This document shows positions 55,132-63,850 of a DNA stretch of 64,000 bases, piece by piece; position 1 is the first letter of the stretch; each line of letters opens with the position of its first letter. The notes beneath the pieces are model-generated. The model was not told the origin of the DNA and searched no databases. It worked only from the letters and a program-made list of their open reading frames with translations. The stretch comes from Salegentibacter sp. 24 (GTDB lineage Bacteria > Bacteroidota > Bacteroidia > Flavobacteriales > Flavobacteriaceae). The position numbers were made by a program, and so were the translations under genes. The stretch spans positions 124,001-188,000 of the forward strand of contig NZ_SNWE01000001.1 of the NCBI RefSeq assembly GCF_004362395.1, written 5' to 3'.

Positions 55132-55222
55132 ACAGGCCTTTGAGCTTTAAAGGATTTAAAGATAAGCGTTTTTAAACGAATTTTATTGCCTGCTGTGGCT
55201 TTTCATTCCCTATTGGTTTCGT

Positions 55223-55230
55223 TACCTTTG
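55223..55230 (+). promoter_or_regulatory. Promoter -7 box of the flavin reductase gene
   Basis: TACCTTTG (TAnnTTTG), 13 bp before the ATG at 55244, in the 112-bp divergent gap with the kinase gene. The -33 element is not evident. Confidence 0.35.
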
Positions 55231-55243
55231 TCAAAAATTAATT

Positions 55244-56122
55244 ATGCTTACAATAGATCCTAAAGAGGTGAGCTCGGGCAAACTTCATCGTTATTTGCTC
55301 GGTGCCATTGGACCGAGACCTATCGCTTTTGCTAGCACCATCGATGCAAAAGGTCGCCCCAATTTATCTCCTTTCAGCTTTTTCAATGTTTTTGGATCTA
55401 ATCCGCCTACTTTGATTTTTTCCCCTGCAAGGCGCGGTCGAGATAACACAGTCAAACATACCTACAATAATGTTAAAAATACCGCTGAGGTAGTTATCAA
55501 TATTGTAAATTATAATATTGTTCAGCAAATGTCACTCTCTAGTACGGAATATGCTGAGGGGGTTAACGAGTTTGAAAAAGCTGGCTTTTCCATGCTGAAA
55601 TCCGATCTTGTAAAACCGTTTCGGGTGGCTGAATCACCGGTGCAATTTGAATGTAGAGTGAAACAGGTTATAGAAACTGGTCAGGAAGGAGGAGCCGGAA
55701 ATTTAGTGATCTGTGAAGTTCTTAAAATGCATGTCGATAAAAGTATTTTGGATGAAGATGGATTTATCGATCAGCATAAAATTGACCTGGTAGGAAGAAT
55801 GGGCGGCAATTGGTATTCCCGGGCCAACATGGGCATGTTTGAGGTCCCCAAGCCCCTTTCAAGTTTGGGAATTGGAGTAGACGTTATTCCCGAGGAAATT
55901 AAACAAAGCAAGATCCTAACCGGAAATGATTTGGGAAAACTTGGTAATGTGGAGAAGCTCCCACAAAACGAGGAAATAGCAAAATTTATGGCTGAAAATA
56001 TAGATTTGGCTGAATTGGTTAACACCAATAATATAAACGATATACATACCCGGGCACAGTTGTTTTTAGAGAAAAACAATACTGATGCGGCCTGGAAATT
56101 ATTATTAGCAAAAACAGATTAA
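55244..56122 (+). CDS. Flavin reductase / FMN-binding split-barrel protein
   Basis: 292 residues. The flavin_reduct domain (~10-185) has the segments GAIGPRPIAFASTIDAKGRPNLSPFSFFNVFGSNPPTLIFSP and KNTAEVVINIV. A C-terminal ~90 residues is helical and unassigned (IDLAELVNTNNINDIHTRAQLFLEKNN). Likely uses NAD(P)H and FMN; partner monooxygenase unknown. The DUF3127 gene follows 1 bp later. Confidence 0.9.
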   Translation: MLTIDPKEVSSGKLHRYLLGAIGPRPIAFASTIDAKGRPNLSPFSFFNVFGSNPPTLIFSPARRGRDNTVKHTYNNVKNTAEVVINIVNYNIVQQMSLSSTEYAEGVNEFEKAGFSMLKSDLVKPFRVAESPVQFECRVKQVIETGQEGGAGNLVICEVLKMHVDKSILDEDGFIDQHKIDLVGRMGGNWYSRANMGMFEVPKPLSSLGIGVDVIPEEIKQSKILTGNDLGKLGNVEKLPQNEEIAKFMAENIDLAELVNTNNINDIHTRAQLFLEKNNTDAAWKLLLAKTD

Positions 56123-56123
56123 G

Positions 56124-56498
56124 ATGGAAGTACAAGGCAAAATTAAATTAATTGGAGAAACCAAGACCTTCGGGAATAATGGTTTTAGAAAGCGGGAAGT
56201 CGTGGTAACTACCGAGGAGCAGTATCCTCAGCATATTATGATAGAATTTGTTCAGGATAAAACAGATTTACTTAACAATTTCCAGGTAGGTCAACCGGTA
56301 AAGATTGGAATAAACCTACGGGGAAGAGAATGGGTGAGTCCCCAGGGGGAAACCAAATACTTTAATTCTATTCAGGGATGGAGAATTGAAAATTTACAGG
56401 CAGATCAATCGGCAGGGGGTGATACTGTACCACCACCGGATAATTTTGAACCTGCAAATAACTTAAATGAAGAAGATTACGACGATCTTCCTTTTTAA
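56124..56498 (+). CDS. DUF3127 OB-fold-like protein with SSB-type acidic C-terminal tip
   Basis: 124 residues. The DUF3127 domain (~1-92) is followed by a Gly/Pro/Asn-rich linker and a terminal NEEDYDDLPF. The last five residues DDLPF equal those of Ssb in this window (EEDDLPF). The tip is the element by which SSB binds its partners, so this protein may mimic it. Directly behind the flavin reductase gene; the gap to aat holds a terminator. Confidence 0.85.
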   Translation: MEVQGKIKLIGETKTFGNNGFRKREVVVTTEEQYPQHIMIEFVQDKTDLLNNFQVGQPVKIGINLRGREWVSPQGETKYFNSIQGWRIENLQADQSAGGDTVPPPDNFEPANNLNEEDYDDLPF

Positions 56499-56545
56499 TT
56501 AAATACATTAACCGGTTCGAGAAAGAATTCGGTCCAAATTATAAA

Positions 56546-56583
56546 AAGCTTAGCATCCTATTAAGAGGGCTAGGCTTTTTCTT
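56546..56583 (+). terminator. Terminator after the DUF3127 gene
   Basis: AAAAGC-T-TAGC ... GCTA-G-GCTTTT hairpin followed by TTCTTTTT. Confidence 0.7.
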
Positions 56584-56620
56584 TTTGTACATTTCTTATT
56601 TATCTTAATTTCCAGAAAAA

Positions 56621-57268
56621 TTGCATTTTTTAAAACATAACGAAAAATTCCCCCCTATCTCCGAGGCGGATGAACACGGACTTCTGGCCATTGGGGGTGA
56701 GTTGAGCACCCCAAGGTTAATCTATGCCTACAACCACGGAATTTTCCCCTGGTATGATGCTTCCCAGCCCTTACTCTGGTGGAGTCCAGATCCAAGAATG
56801 GTGCTTTTTCCAGAAAAATTAAGAGTTTCGAAAAGTATGAAGCAACTATTCGGGAAGGAGCCTTTTGAGGTTACTTTTAACCATGATTTTAAGGCAGTTA
56901 TAGAAGCCTGTGCCGCAATTAGGCGAGATGGCCAGCATGGCACCTGGATTACCAGCGAAATGATAGAGTGTTATACCGAATTGCATCAATACAATTTAGC
57001 TCAATCTGTAGAGGTCTGGAAGGGTGGTAAACTTGTTGGTGGACTTTACGGGGTTTATTTAAGAGATAAAAAAATATTTTGTGGGGAAAGTATGTTTGCT
57101 AAAGTAAGCAACGCTTCTAAATACGGATTTATCACCTTGGTTAAAAAATTAAAAACCGAGGGAGTTAAGCTTATAGATTGTCAAGTTTATACCCAACATT
57201 TAGAGAGTTTGGGGGCTGAAGAGATTCCAAGGAAGAAATTTCTGGAACATTTAGGAGTTTCTGCTTAG
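56621..57268 (+). CDS. aat: Leucyl/phenylalanyl-tRNA--protein transferase
   Basis: Adds Leu or Phe to basic N-termini, marking proteins for ClpS/ClpAP (N-degron pathway). 215 residues from a TTG start. Signatures are FPPISEADEHGLLAIGGELS, NHGIFPWYDASQPLLWWSPDPRMVL and GGLYGVYLRDKKIFCGESMFAKVSNASKYGF. Monocistronic. Confidence 0.96.
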   Translation: MHFLKHNEKFPPISEADEHGLLAIGGELSTPRLIYAYNHGIFPWYDASQPLLWWSPDPRMVLFPEKLRVSKSMKQLFGKEPFEVTFNHDFKAVIEACAAIRRDGQHGTWITSEMIECYTELHQYNLAQSVEVWKGGKLVGGLYGVYLRDKKIFCGESMFAKVSNASKYGFITLVKKLKTEGVKLIDCQVYTQHLESLGAEEIPRKKFLEHLGVSA

Positions 57269-57321
57269 ATCTCCTGTTCTCCAAGGGAATTACTCATGCG
57301 ATCAAATGGTCCCCGGGAATT

Positions 57322-58020
57322 TTAAAGCGATAAATTAATTTCACTAGTGATAAATAATTCGCTGCCCGGATTACCGGTGTAATCATCATAGCGATATTGC
57401 AATCCTAGGCTGGCTTTTATATTAGTCCAAATATCATTGCCCAGGGCGATAGAAAAACGCTGTTCCAGGGACGGCCTCTCTTTATTCCCTAGACTCCATA
57501 GAGCTTCCGTATTGCCAACTATAAAGAATTCACTTTGGTCTACACGTTGTCCGCTTAGTGGTAATTCTACCGAAAAACGATAACGCGTTCTAAAGGTGGT
57601 ATTTTCACTAAAACGTTGTTCAAAACGTGCTCGGTGTGCTATCTTTAAAAGGTTGAACTTCCTTGAATTTCCGAATTGTTGTATGATCCTTACTTCGTCT
57701 TGTTGATCTTTATGAAAAATTTCTTTAAATCGGTACTTTATTCCTAGGCTGACTTTGCTGTAAAAAGCGATTTCATAGCTTGTGAAATGTGAGAGTTCGA
57801 TATGTTGCGCATCAAAATTATAGGCTTCATTTTCGTAGATAATATCCCTGTTAGATAAGCCGAAATTATAAGACCAGCGGGAAGGCGTATCTATATTTAA
57901 AGAAAATTCTGGATCTACAAGCATGCTAAAGTTTTCCTGTGCCTTTAGGGTTTGAAAATTTAACAATACAAAAGCCAGTAAAAAACCGGGGATAATTTTG
58001 TTAAAAGATAAGATAGTCAT
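57322..58020 (-). CDS. DUF2490 family protein (outer-membrane beta-barrel-like)
   Basis: 232 residues with a signal peptide (ending LKAQ) and alternating aromatic/polar strands (RWSYNFGLSNRDI, GIKYRFKEIFH, LKIAHRARFEQRF, SLGLQYRYDDY, EINLSL) ending in a hydrophobic residue, in line with an outer-membrane beta-barrel. DUF2490 proteins are of unknown function. It overlaps the preceding gene by 20 bp. Confidence 0.75.
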   Translation of the reverse strand: MTILSFNKIIPGFLLAFVLLNFQTLKAQENFSMLVDPEFSLNIDTPSRWSYNFGLSNRDIIYENEAYNFDAQHIELSHFTSYEIAFYSKVSLGIKYRFKEIFHKDQQDEVRIIQQFGNSRKFNLLKIAHRARFEQRFSENTTFRTRYRFSVELPLSGQRVDQSEFFIVGNTEALWSLGNKERPSLEQRFSIALGNDIWTNIKASLGLQYRYDDYTGNPGSELFITSEINLSL

Positions 58021-58588
58021 AAGAGTTTCTAATTATTTCTCTTTTATTTTGAAAATGTCCATTTTCGTCAAAGATCATTTCAAATTTATTCAAATTTCCA
58101 TTATTTTTTACCGCTACGATTATTTCATAATTTGAAGGTGCATTATTTTTAAAAGAAAGTGATCTTACTAACAAATGGAGACCAGTACTGTCTTTTGGTG
58201 TTAGAGGTAAATATTGTGCCTGGATTTTTTCGATTTTATAGCGCTCATGACTCTCCTGCAGATAGGCCTCAATATTTTCAATAATTGTTGAAGGAACTTC
58301 TTTGTCGTTTAAAGTAACTTCAACATCCTGCAATTTTCCCTTTTCACCAAACTCTACACTAAAGATTGATTTATTAAAATTGAATTTTACTTCATAACTT
58401 TCGTTTTCACCATCAGTTTCGGAATAAAAGCGCACCCTTTTTGCTTTTTCAGGAATTTTTTCGATTAAAAATAAGGCAGAACTCGGCATCTCATCGCGCT
58501 CTATACCTTCTTCTCTTTCTTGCTTTTTTTCTTGAGCCTGTAAAACGGCAGTTATAAGAAAAAATATGAAGATAACCAGATTTTTCAT
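58001..58588 (-). CDS. Hypothetical secreted protein
   Basis: 195 residues with a signal peptide (MKNLVIFIFFLITAVLQAQ). The mature part has two similar halves: RFYSETDGENESYEVKFNFNKSIFSVEFGEKGKLQDVEV and FKNNAPSNYEIIVAVKNNGNLNKFEMIFDENGHFQNKREI, which resemble PepSY-like beta-repeats. Not assigned to a known family by me. Upstream partner of the DUF2490 gene with a 20-bp overlap, so probably co-expressed in the envelope. Confidence 0.7.
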   Translation of the reverse strand: MKNLVIFIFFLITAVLQAQEKKQEREEGIERDEMPSSALFLIEKIPEKAKRVRFYSETDGENESYEVKFNFNKSIFSVEFGEKGKLQDVEVTLNDKEVPSTIIENIEAYLQESHERYKIEKIQAQYLPLTPKDSTGLHLLVRSLSFKNNAPSNYEIIVAVKNNGNLNKFEMIFDENGHFQNKREIIRNSYDYLIF

Positions 58589-58662
58589 TTTCTTATAATT
58601 TTAAGGTAATTGAGATAAATTTCGGTCCCTAATCTGTTATTTATTAATAGTACAGCGTGGTT

Positions 58663-59244
58663 TCATTTTTCTAGCTGTTTAACTTCCTTATGTCGAAAGC
58701 AGGATACCTCGTGATCGTTAACCATGCCTGTAGCCTGCATATGGGCATAAATTACTGTTGAACCTACAAACTTAAACCCTTTTTTCTTAAGGTCGGCGCT
58801 TAATTTGTTACTTATTGAGCTGGTCGTAGGTGCCTTTTTATAATCTTCAACTTCATTTTGTATTGGATTTCCACCTACAAAGCCCCAGATATATTTACTG
58901 AAAGATCCATATTTTTCTTGAATTTTTATAAAATTTTGTGCGTTGGTTACCGCGGCCTTAACTTTTAATTTATTTCTGATAATTCCCGGATTTCCCAGGA
59001 GTTCCTGAACTTTTTCTTCAGGATAATTTGCAATCTTATTGTAGTCAAAATCATCAAAAGCTTCTCTGAAATTTTCTCGTTTTCGTAAAACGGTTATCCA
59101 GCTTAAACCAGCCTGGAAAGTTTCTAGAATAAGAAATTCAAAGAGTGTATTATCGTCATAAACAGGAACTCCCCATTCATTATCGTGATAAGCTTCATAG
59201 AGCTCATCACCTTCACACCAGCCACAGCGGTTAAGTTTTTTCAT
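58663..59244 (-). CDS. tag: DNA-3-methyladenine glycosylase I
   Basis: 193 residues. Zinc-binding Cys residues in RCGWCEGDELYEAYHDNEWG, the HhH segment (FEFLILETFQAGLSWITVLRKRENF), and the C-terminal AHMQATGMVNDHEVSCFRH with paired His/Cys ligands. Excises 3-methyladenine from DNA. Monocistronic. Confidence 0.96.
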   Translation of the reverse strand: MKKLNRCGWCEGDELYEAYHDNEWGVPVYDDNTLFEFLILETFQAGLSWITVLRKRENFREAFDDFDYNKIANYPEEKVQELLGNPGIIRNKLKVKAAVTNAQNFIKIQEKYGSFSKYIWGFVGGNPIQNEVEDYKKAPTTSSISNKLSADLKKKGFKFVGSTVIYAHMQATGMVNDHEVSCFRHKEVKQLEK

Positions 59245-59316
59245 AGTTTTTATTTTGGGCGATAGCTACTTAAACCAAAATTTATAAGGACAGCCAAAGC
59301 CTTTGTTTATCCTGAA

Positions 59317-60033
59317 CTAAGGTTTAAAATTGTAGGTAATCGTACCTGGTTGTTCGTTCCTGCCAACCAGGGGAGAAAATACGGCATTTGCAGCATATTC
59401 TTGTGCTTTTTCTGTTAAGCATGCGTTATCTGTACTGGAGCTTGCCTGATTAATCGCTGTCTCAATAACTTTTCCTGCAGTATTCACGGTGATATTTACG
59501 ACGATTCTACCGGGAAGATCACAGGTATAGATAGGGTTAGGAATAGAAACGGCACTTCTTCCGCGGAGAGAAAATGAAATAGAACTATTTATTAGGCCTC
59601 CATTTTGAGTAGAAATCTTATCAGTGGAACCATCTCCATCAGATCTTTCCTTTGGTTCTGCTTTGTTGGCTTTTGCTATGTTTCCATTAGAAGAAGTTTT
59701 TATTTCGTTTTCTGAATTTTCTTCTTGTTTTGCACTGTTTTCCTGCAGGATCTCATCAAGTTTTCTGTCAAAATTTTCTTCCCTTGCTTCTTGATTTTCA
59801 TTGAATGCCCTATGAGTTCTCGACGAATTTAAGTTAGGTTCAGATTCTGGTTTTTCATCGGGAATTTCTTCCTCTTTGGAATCTTCCTCTTTGGAGTAAT
59901 TTTCCAAATCAACCAAGAGTTCTTGTTGGGCTTTACTCTTTTGTGAAAGGTTGAAATTGTAAAGTCCAAGAATTAATACCAAACAGAAAAGTACGGTTAT
60001 AATAAGGGCTTTATGTTTTTCGAAAAAATCCAT
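59317..60033 (-). CDS. TonB-like energy-transducer protein
   Basis: About 238 residues from the ATG at 60033 (an ATG at 60045 adds four residues). One N-terminal helix (~9-26), a long Glu/Ser/Asn-rich coiled-coil-type spacer, then a C-terminal domain (IPNPIYTCDLPGRIVVNITVNTAGKVIETAIN...) of TonB-C-like or CarboxypepD-type family, with two Cys that could pair. May support TonB-dependent transport; linkage to the receptor at 49.6 kb is not shown. Confidence 0.75.
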   Translation of the reverse strand: MDFFEKHKALIITVLFCLVLILGLYNFNLSQKSKAQQELLVDLENYSKEEDSKEEEIPDEKPESEPNLNSSRTHRAFNENQEAREENFDRKLDEILQENSAKQEENSENEIKTSSNGNIAKANKAEPKERSDGDGSTDKISTQNGGLINSSISFSLRGRSAVSIPNPIYTCDLPGRIVVNITVNTAGKVIETAINQASSSTDNACLTEKAQEYAANAVFSPLVGRNEQPGTITYNFKP

Positions 60034-60063
60034 GCTTGAAAACAAAACTTTCAGTGTTTTATT

Positions 60064-60777
60064 TTATATGGAAGGTAATAATTTTTCAAAAGATAGAAGG
60101 TCTAACGCATCCTCTAAGACAAATTCTCCAACCCTTGTGCGTTTTAAAGAGGACAGATAAGCGCCAGAACCCAGTGCAAAACCAAAATCATTAGCCATAC
60201 TTCTAATGTAGGTGCCTTTACTGCAAACAATTCTAAAATCTACTTCTGGAAACCTGGGCGCATCAACTTCAAATTCTAATATAGAAACAGGGCGACTTTC
60301 CAGTTTAACATCCTCACCTTTCCTGGCATATTCATATAGACGTTTTCCCTCTTTTTTTATAGCCGAAAAAACAGGAGGGATCTGATGAATTTTACCGGTA
60401 AGGTGAAACGCTGCTTCTTGTAAATTTTCTTTAGAAATATGAGCTGTTTCAAAAGTTTTGTCCACTTCGGTCTCCATATCGAAGGAGGGGGTAGTTGCAC
60501 CCAATGTAAATGTGCCTGTATATTCTTTTTCGGTTCCCTGGAGTTCAGGAATTTTTTTAGTGAATTTTCCTGTGCAAATTACCAGCACGCCCGTGGCTAA
60601 AGGGTCTAGAGTGCCTGCATGACCTACTTTAATTTTTTTTATTCCACAACTTCTCTTAATTAGCCAACGCACCTTATTAACCAATTGAAATGAGGTCCAC
60701 TCTAGAGGCTTGTCAAAAACCAGGATCTGGCCATTTTTAAAATCTTCAGGAGAGAGTTTTTCAATTTGAGTGGACAT
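60064..60777 (-). CDS. truB: tRNA pseudouridine(55) synthase
   Basis: 237 residues. Makes Psi55 in the T-loop of tRNAs. Catalytic Asp in VGHAGTLDPLATGVLVICTG, then RRSIL-type segments and KGTYIRSMANDFG. It ends a minus-strand DUF3098-uppP-truB run, as in many flavobacteria. Confidence 0.97.
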   Translation of the reverse strand: MSTQIEKLSPEDFKNGQILVFDKPLEWTSFQLVNKVRWLIKRSCGIKKIKVGHAGTLDPLATGVLVICTGKFTKKIPELQGTEKEYTGTFTLGATTPSFDMETEVDKTFETAHISKENLQEAAFHLTGKIHQIPPVFSAIKKEGKRLYEYARKGEDVKLESRPVSILEFEVDAPRFPEVDFRIVCSKGTYIRSMANDFGFALGSGAYLSSLKRTRVGEFVLEDALDLLSFEKLLPSI

Positions 60778-60787
60778 AAAAATTTAT

Positions 60788-61582
60788 TTAATTATAATAA
60801 GCAACGACTATGGATACAATTCCTGCAACAAAGCAATAAATAGCAAAATAGGAGAGCTTACTTTTTTTAACAATACTAATCATCCAGGTACAGGCAGCGA
60901 GTCCTGCAAGAAAAGAAGCTAGAAAACCAATGGCGAGGACAGAAAAAGAAGTGGTACTTTCCATTAAATTTCCATCTAAAAGATCTTTTGCGATTTTTCC
61001 TAAGATTAATGGAACAACCATTAAAAAGGAAAACCGTGCAGCTTTAGTTTTGTCATTGCCGAGTAATACCGAGGTGGAAATTGTAGCGCCACTTCTGGAA
61101 ATTCCCGGTAAAATCGCGATAGCTTGTGATACCCCTATTACAAAAGCATTGCTATAACTCACCGGCTTATCAGTGTTTTTTGCCTTGTCTGCCAGCCATA
61201 AAAGCAGGGCTGTAACGATGAGCATAAATCCTACGAATATAATATTTCCGCCAAAAAGAGTTTCTAATTGTTCTTCGAAGAAAAGTCCTATAACAGCAGC
61301 AGGAATCATAGAAATGACAATTTTTAAGGAAAATCGAAACTCCTCATTCCATTTAAGTTGAAACAGACCTTTAAAAATTTCGATTACATCTTTTCTAAAA
61401 ATGACCAGGGTGCTTAATGCCGTGGCAGCGTGTAGAATTACTGTAAAAAGTAAGGATTCACTTGGAATACTATTGTCCCCTAAAATTGCTTTGCCAAGTT
61501 CCAGGTGGCCACTGGAAGAAACCGGCAGAAATTCAGTTAGCCCCTGGATAATTCCCAGAATGGCAGCATCTAATTCGTTCAA
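60788..61582 (-). CDS. uppP: Undecaprenyl-diphosphatase
   Basis: 264 residues. Dephosphorylates undecaprenyl diphosphate to recycle the cell-wall carrier. About eight helices, with EFLPVSSSGHLELG and the PGISRSGATIS phosphate site. Inner membrane. 10 bp upstream of truB; DUF3098 gene is 6 bp upstream. Confidence 0.97.
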   Translation of the reverse strand: MNELDAAILGIIQGLTEFLPVSSSGHLELGKAILGDNSIPSESLLFTVILHAATALSTLVIFRKDVIEIFKGLFQLKWNEEFRFSLKIVISMIPAAVIGLFFEEQLETLFGGNIIFVGFMLIVTALLLWLADKAKNTDKPVSYSNAFVIGVSQAIAILPGISRSGATISTSVLLGNDKTKAARFSFLMVVPLILGKIAKDLLDGNLMESTTSFSVLAIGFLASFLAGLAACTWMISIVKKSKLSYFAIYCFVAGIVSIVVAYYN

Positions 61583-61588
61583 TGTGAT

Positions 61589-61840
61589 TTATTTTTTGGG
61601 ATTTAATAAAATAGCATAAACTTCTATGGCGAACCCAATTAGTACTATAGTTGGAGCTAACCTAATACGTTGAAAATTGTAGATATCAGGATTAAATATA
61701 TTGGGATCGTCGCTACCACCACCTGACATGAGAATAAAACCTAAAGCGATAACCGCCAATCCGATGAACATAAACTGGTAATTTTTCTTTCCAAAAATGA
61801 AATATTTTTTATGATCTGTTGGTTCTTGTTTTTTACTCAT
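61589..61840 (-). CDS. DUF3098 family membrane protein
   Basis: 83 residues, two helices (~21-40, ~60-78) with the motif FIGLAVIALGFILMSGGGSDDPNIFNPDIYNFQRI of DUF3098. In many Bacteroidota this gene follows ftsX; here the region upstream (61841-62189) has no ftsX. Function unknown. Confidence 0.85.
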   Translation of the reverse strand: MSKKQEPTDHKKYFIFGKKNYQFMFIGLAVIALGFILMSGGGSDDPNIFNPDIYNFQRIRLAPTIVLIGFAIEVYAILLNPKK

Positions 61841-62189
61841 AGAAATAAATTAATGCTAACAGAATGGTTGATAAGTATTTGTCGGTTTAAGGATTCAAAA
61901 TTAACCAATTTAAGTTAAATGGAAGACAAGGTTAATAGTTAAATATGAATTAGTGTACTATCAAGCCTGGATAGTGCAGATGGTTCGGACTTCTGAGATC
62001 GTGGACTATTCCAATGGCAACACCTGGTTGTATTTTGTCTCGTGTCCGATTTTACCCGCAGTTTTACAAGTCTAAACTCCTTTGAGTTGGCTAAACCCAT
62101 TTTATTCATCCACGAATTGAACAGGATTTATTAAAATAAAAAAGCCATACGGGTCCCGTATGGCTATAAATTCAGCGTCTCTTATAAAG
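61841..62189. other. Intergenic block upstream of DUF3098, no confident gene
   Basis: 349 bp. An open frame of 53 codons on the minus strand (61939-62100, beginning MGLANSKEFRL) has unusual Cys-Cys-His-Trp composition and no known domain. A plus-strand frame overlaps it. The block 61955-62070 looks richer in G+C than its neighbours. A hairpin ACTATC/GATAGT lies near 61957. Where ftsX is expected, nothing of it is left. A relic of an insertion or repeat element is possible; otherwise nothing is seen. Confidence 0.25.
62142..62166 (-). terminator. Terminator after the 62190 gene
   Basis: AGCCATACGGG / CCCGTATGGCT with a two-base loop, A run on the plus strand side so that the minus transcript ends in T. 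It lies 24-48 bp downstream of the stop at 62190. Confidence 0.8.
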
Positions 62190-62525
62190 TTAAGCCGCGT
62201 GATAAATGTTGTAATGATTTAGAATTTCCTGGTAGAAATTCAAGCTCTTTTCATCTTTCTTTAAACAGGATTGTAAAAAACGTTCCAAGTCCTGACATTC
62301 AAAGGTGATACCAGTGTATTTTCTTTTACCAACCGGTATTTTTAAATCAACCGTTTGTTCTTTGTAATTAATCCTTACATTTTTAGCATCAAAATATTTT
62401 TTTATAATAGCGCGATGCATAATACTGTAACTTGAATTGTCTTCTGAATCTAAGTGAAAGATACTATAAGTAATCAGGCTCTTTACCTCATTGAGAGTAG
62501 CGTTTGGGTTAGTATTAAATTCCAT
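62190..62525 (-). CDS. Hypothetical protein, 111 residues
   Basis: No recognised family. No signal peptide or membrane segment. N-terminal helical SLITYSIFHLDSEDNSSYSIMHRAIIKKYFD, then two strands (NVRINYKEQTVDLKIPVGKRKYTGITFECQ) and a C-terminal helix (FLQSCLKKDEKSLNFYQEIL). Monocistronic with its own terminator. Cytosolic; function unknown. Confidence 0.6.
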   Translation of the reverse strand: MEFNTNPNATLNEVKSLITYSIFHLDSEDNSSYSIMHRAIIKKYFDAKNVRINYKEQTVDLKIPVGKRKYTGITFECQDLERFLQSCLKKDEKSLNFYQEILNHYNIYHAA

Positions 62526-62746
62526 AGGTGTTGGTATTAATTATAGGTGTTAGTAAAGGCTAAATTACATTTAGATTTCTGTTTAAATGTTAAAAAACTT
62601 TTAATAATACTATGATTAGCAAATATTTAACGACCAAGGAACTTTTTTCTAATTTTATTAAACTTTTGAAGATGAGTTGTGAAAGAAAAGGATTACAAAA
62701 ATATTAAGGGAATTCCCTTATATCGATAAAAGAAAGTTTTTCGTAT

Positions 62747-63376
62747 CTAATTGATATGGAAATCTAATGGTTTATGAAGGAATCTATCCTTGTTATCCAA
62801 ACAGGCGGCATTAATAAATTTTGTTCCCGCAACTGAAGTAATTCCATAGGAATCGTGAACATGACCAAAAATGTGATACTTGATTTTACGATTTTGCAAA
62901 GTTTTTAAAAGCGAAGCGCATCCAATATGTTTTCCTTTACCAGAAACATCTTTTATTTTATAAGGTGGGGTATGTGTAATCAGTACTTGAGTATCTTGGG
63001 GGATTTGATCCCAATGTTTATTTATTTCCTGGGTCTGTTTTTGGTTAAAGGCCCAGGTACCGTCACCTGGTGTTATCGGTGAGCCCCAGAAAGTTACTCC
63101 GTTAATATTAACCCCGCTATTCTTTAAATAATGAATATTTTCAGGAATGATTTTAAGAATATCCTTATCGCTATTTTTTTCGAAATAGAAATCGTGATTC
63201 CCTGCAATAAAAATTTTATAGTGATGTGGCTGACTGGAAAACCACTTCAGAAAATCCAAAACTTCTCTTTCGGTACCACCTTCAGTAATGTCTCCTGCAT
63301 GGATTAATACATCTCCTGTGGGAATGGGTATCTGGCTGTGTTTGTTATGGGTGTCGGAAATGCAGACTAATTTCAT
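62747..63376 (-). CDS. Calcineurin-like metallophosphoesterase
   Basis: 209 residues. Metal ligands in order: CISDTHNKH (Asp-x-His), VLIHAGDITEGG (GD), FIAGNHDFYF (GNHD), VLITHTPPY (H), IFGHVHDSYG (GHxH). All five motifs are complete, so it is likely an active phosphodiesterase with two metals. Cytosolic; substrate unknown. Monocistronic. Confidence 0.92.
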   Translation of the reverse strand: MKLVCISDTHNKHSQIPIPTGDVLIHAGDITEGGTEREVLDFLKWFSSQPHHYKIFIAGNHDFYFEKNSDKDILKIIPENIHYLKNSGVNINGVTFWGSPITPGDGTWAFNQKQTQEINKHWDQIPQDTQVLITHTPPYKIKDVSGKGKHIGCASLLKTLQNRKIKYHIFGHVHDSYGITSVAGTKFINAACLDNKDRFLHKPLDFHIN

Positions 63377-63399
63377 TTTCTTTACATAATATAAAAAAA

Positions 63400-63423
63400 T
63401 CCGGAAGACAAAATCTTCCGGAC
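63400..63423 (-). terminator. Terminator of the small membrane protein gene
   Basis: TCCGGAAGA, loop CAAAA, TCTTCCGGA, with an A run on the plus-strand left, giving a T run on the minus strand. Confidence 0.8.
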
Positions 63424-63446
63424 TATACTATTTTAAAAAATTTTTT

Positions 63447-63668
63447 CTATTGCTTTTCGGTTTCTTCTTCCTCTTCTAAAGATATATAATCTTTGTCTAC
63501 TGGTAATAATTTGTTAGTGATTTTGGTTATAGCGAACGCTACAATTACCGCCGTTAATACAAAAAACAGAAACTTAATTAGTAAGCTGTCACTTAGCACA
63601 AAACTATAAACTCCTAGAAAAATTTCTACGGCTATGAATAATACTTTTATGCTAAGTTTAAAAATCAT
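63447..63668 (-). CDS. Small hypothetical membrane protein
   Basis: 73 residues with two helices (~5-24 and ~30-48) and an acidic C-terminal tail (DYISLEEEEETEKQ). No family recognised. It is divergent from the gene starting at 63851 and transcribed alone with a strong terminator downstream. Confidence 0.6.
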   Translation of the reverse strand: MIFKLSIKVLFIAVEIFLGVYSFVLSDSLLIKFLFFVLTAVIVAFAITKITNKLLPVDKDYISLEEEEETEKQ

Positions 63669-63850
63669 GATCTCTATTAAGGTTATTGGACAAATATACG
63701 ATCAAAAACCATTGAAAGTTTGACACTTATCGGCTTTTGCTAAAATTTAACGCAAACAAAACTTTGAGGTTAAATTATTAAGTTAAAAACTCTTAAACAA
63801 TGAAGACGGATGTTTTGAAATTGTAAATTTCCATTGTAAAAAAAGCTATT

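Noticed and set aside
61981-62010. GGTTCGGACTTC as part of a tRNA T-arm
   Set aside because: No acceptor stem, anticodon stem or D-arm could be formed around it.
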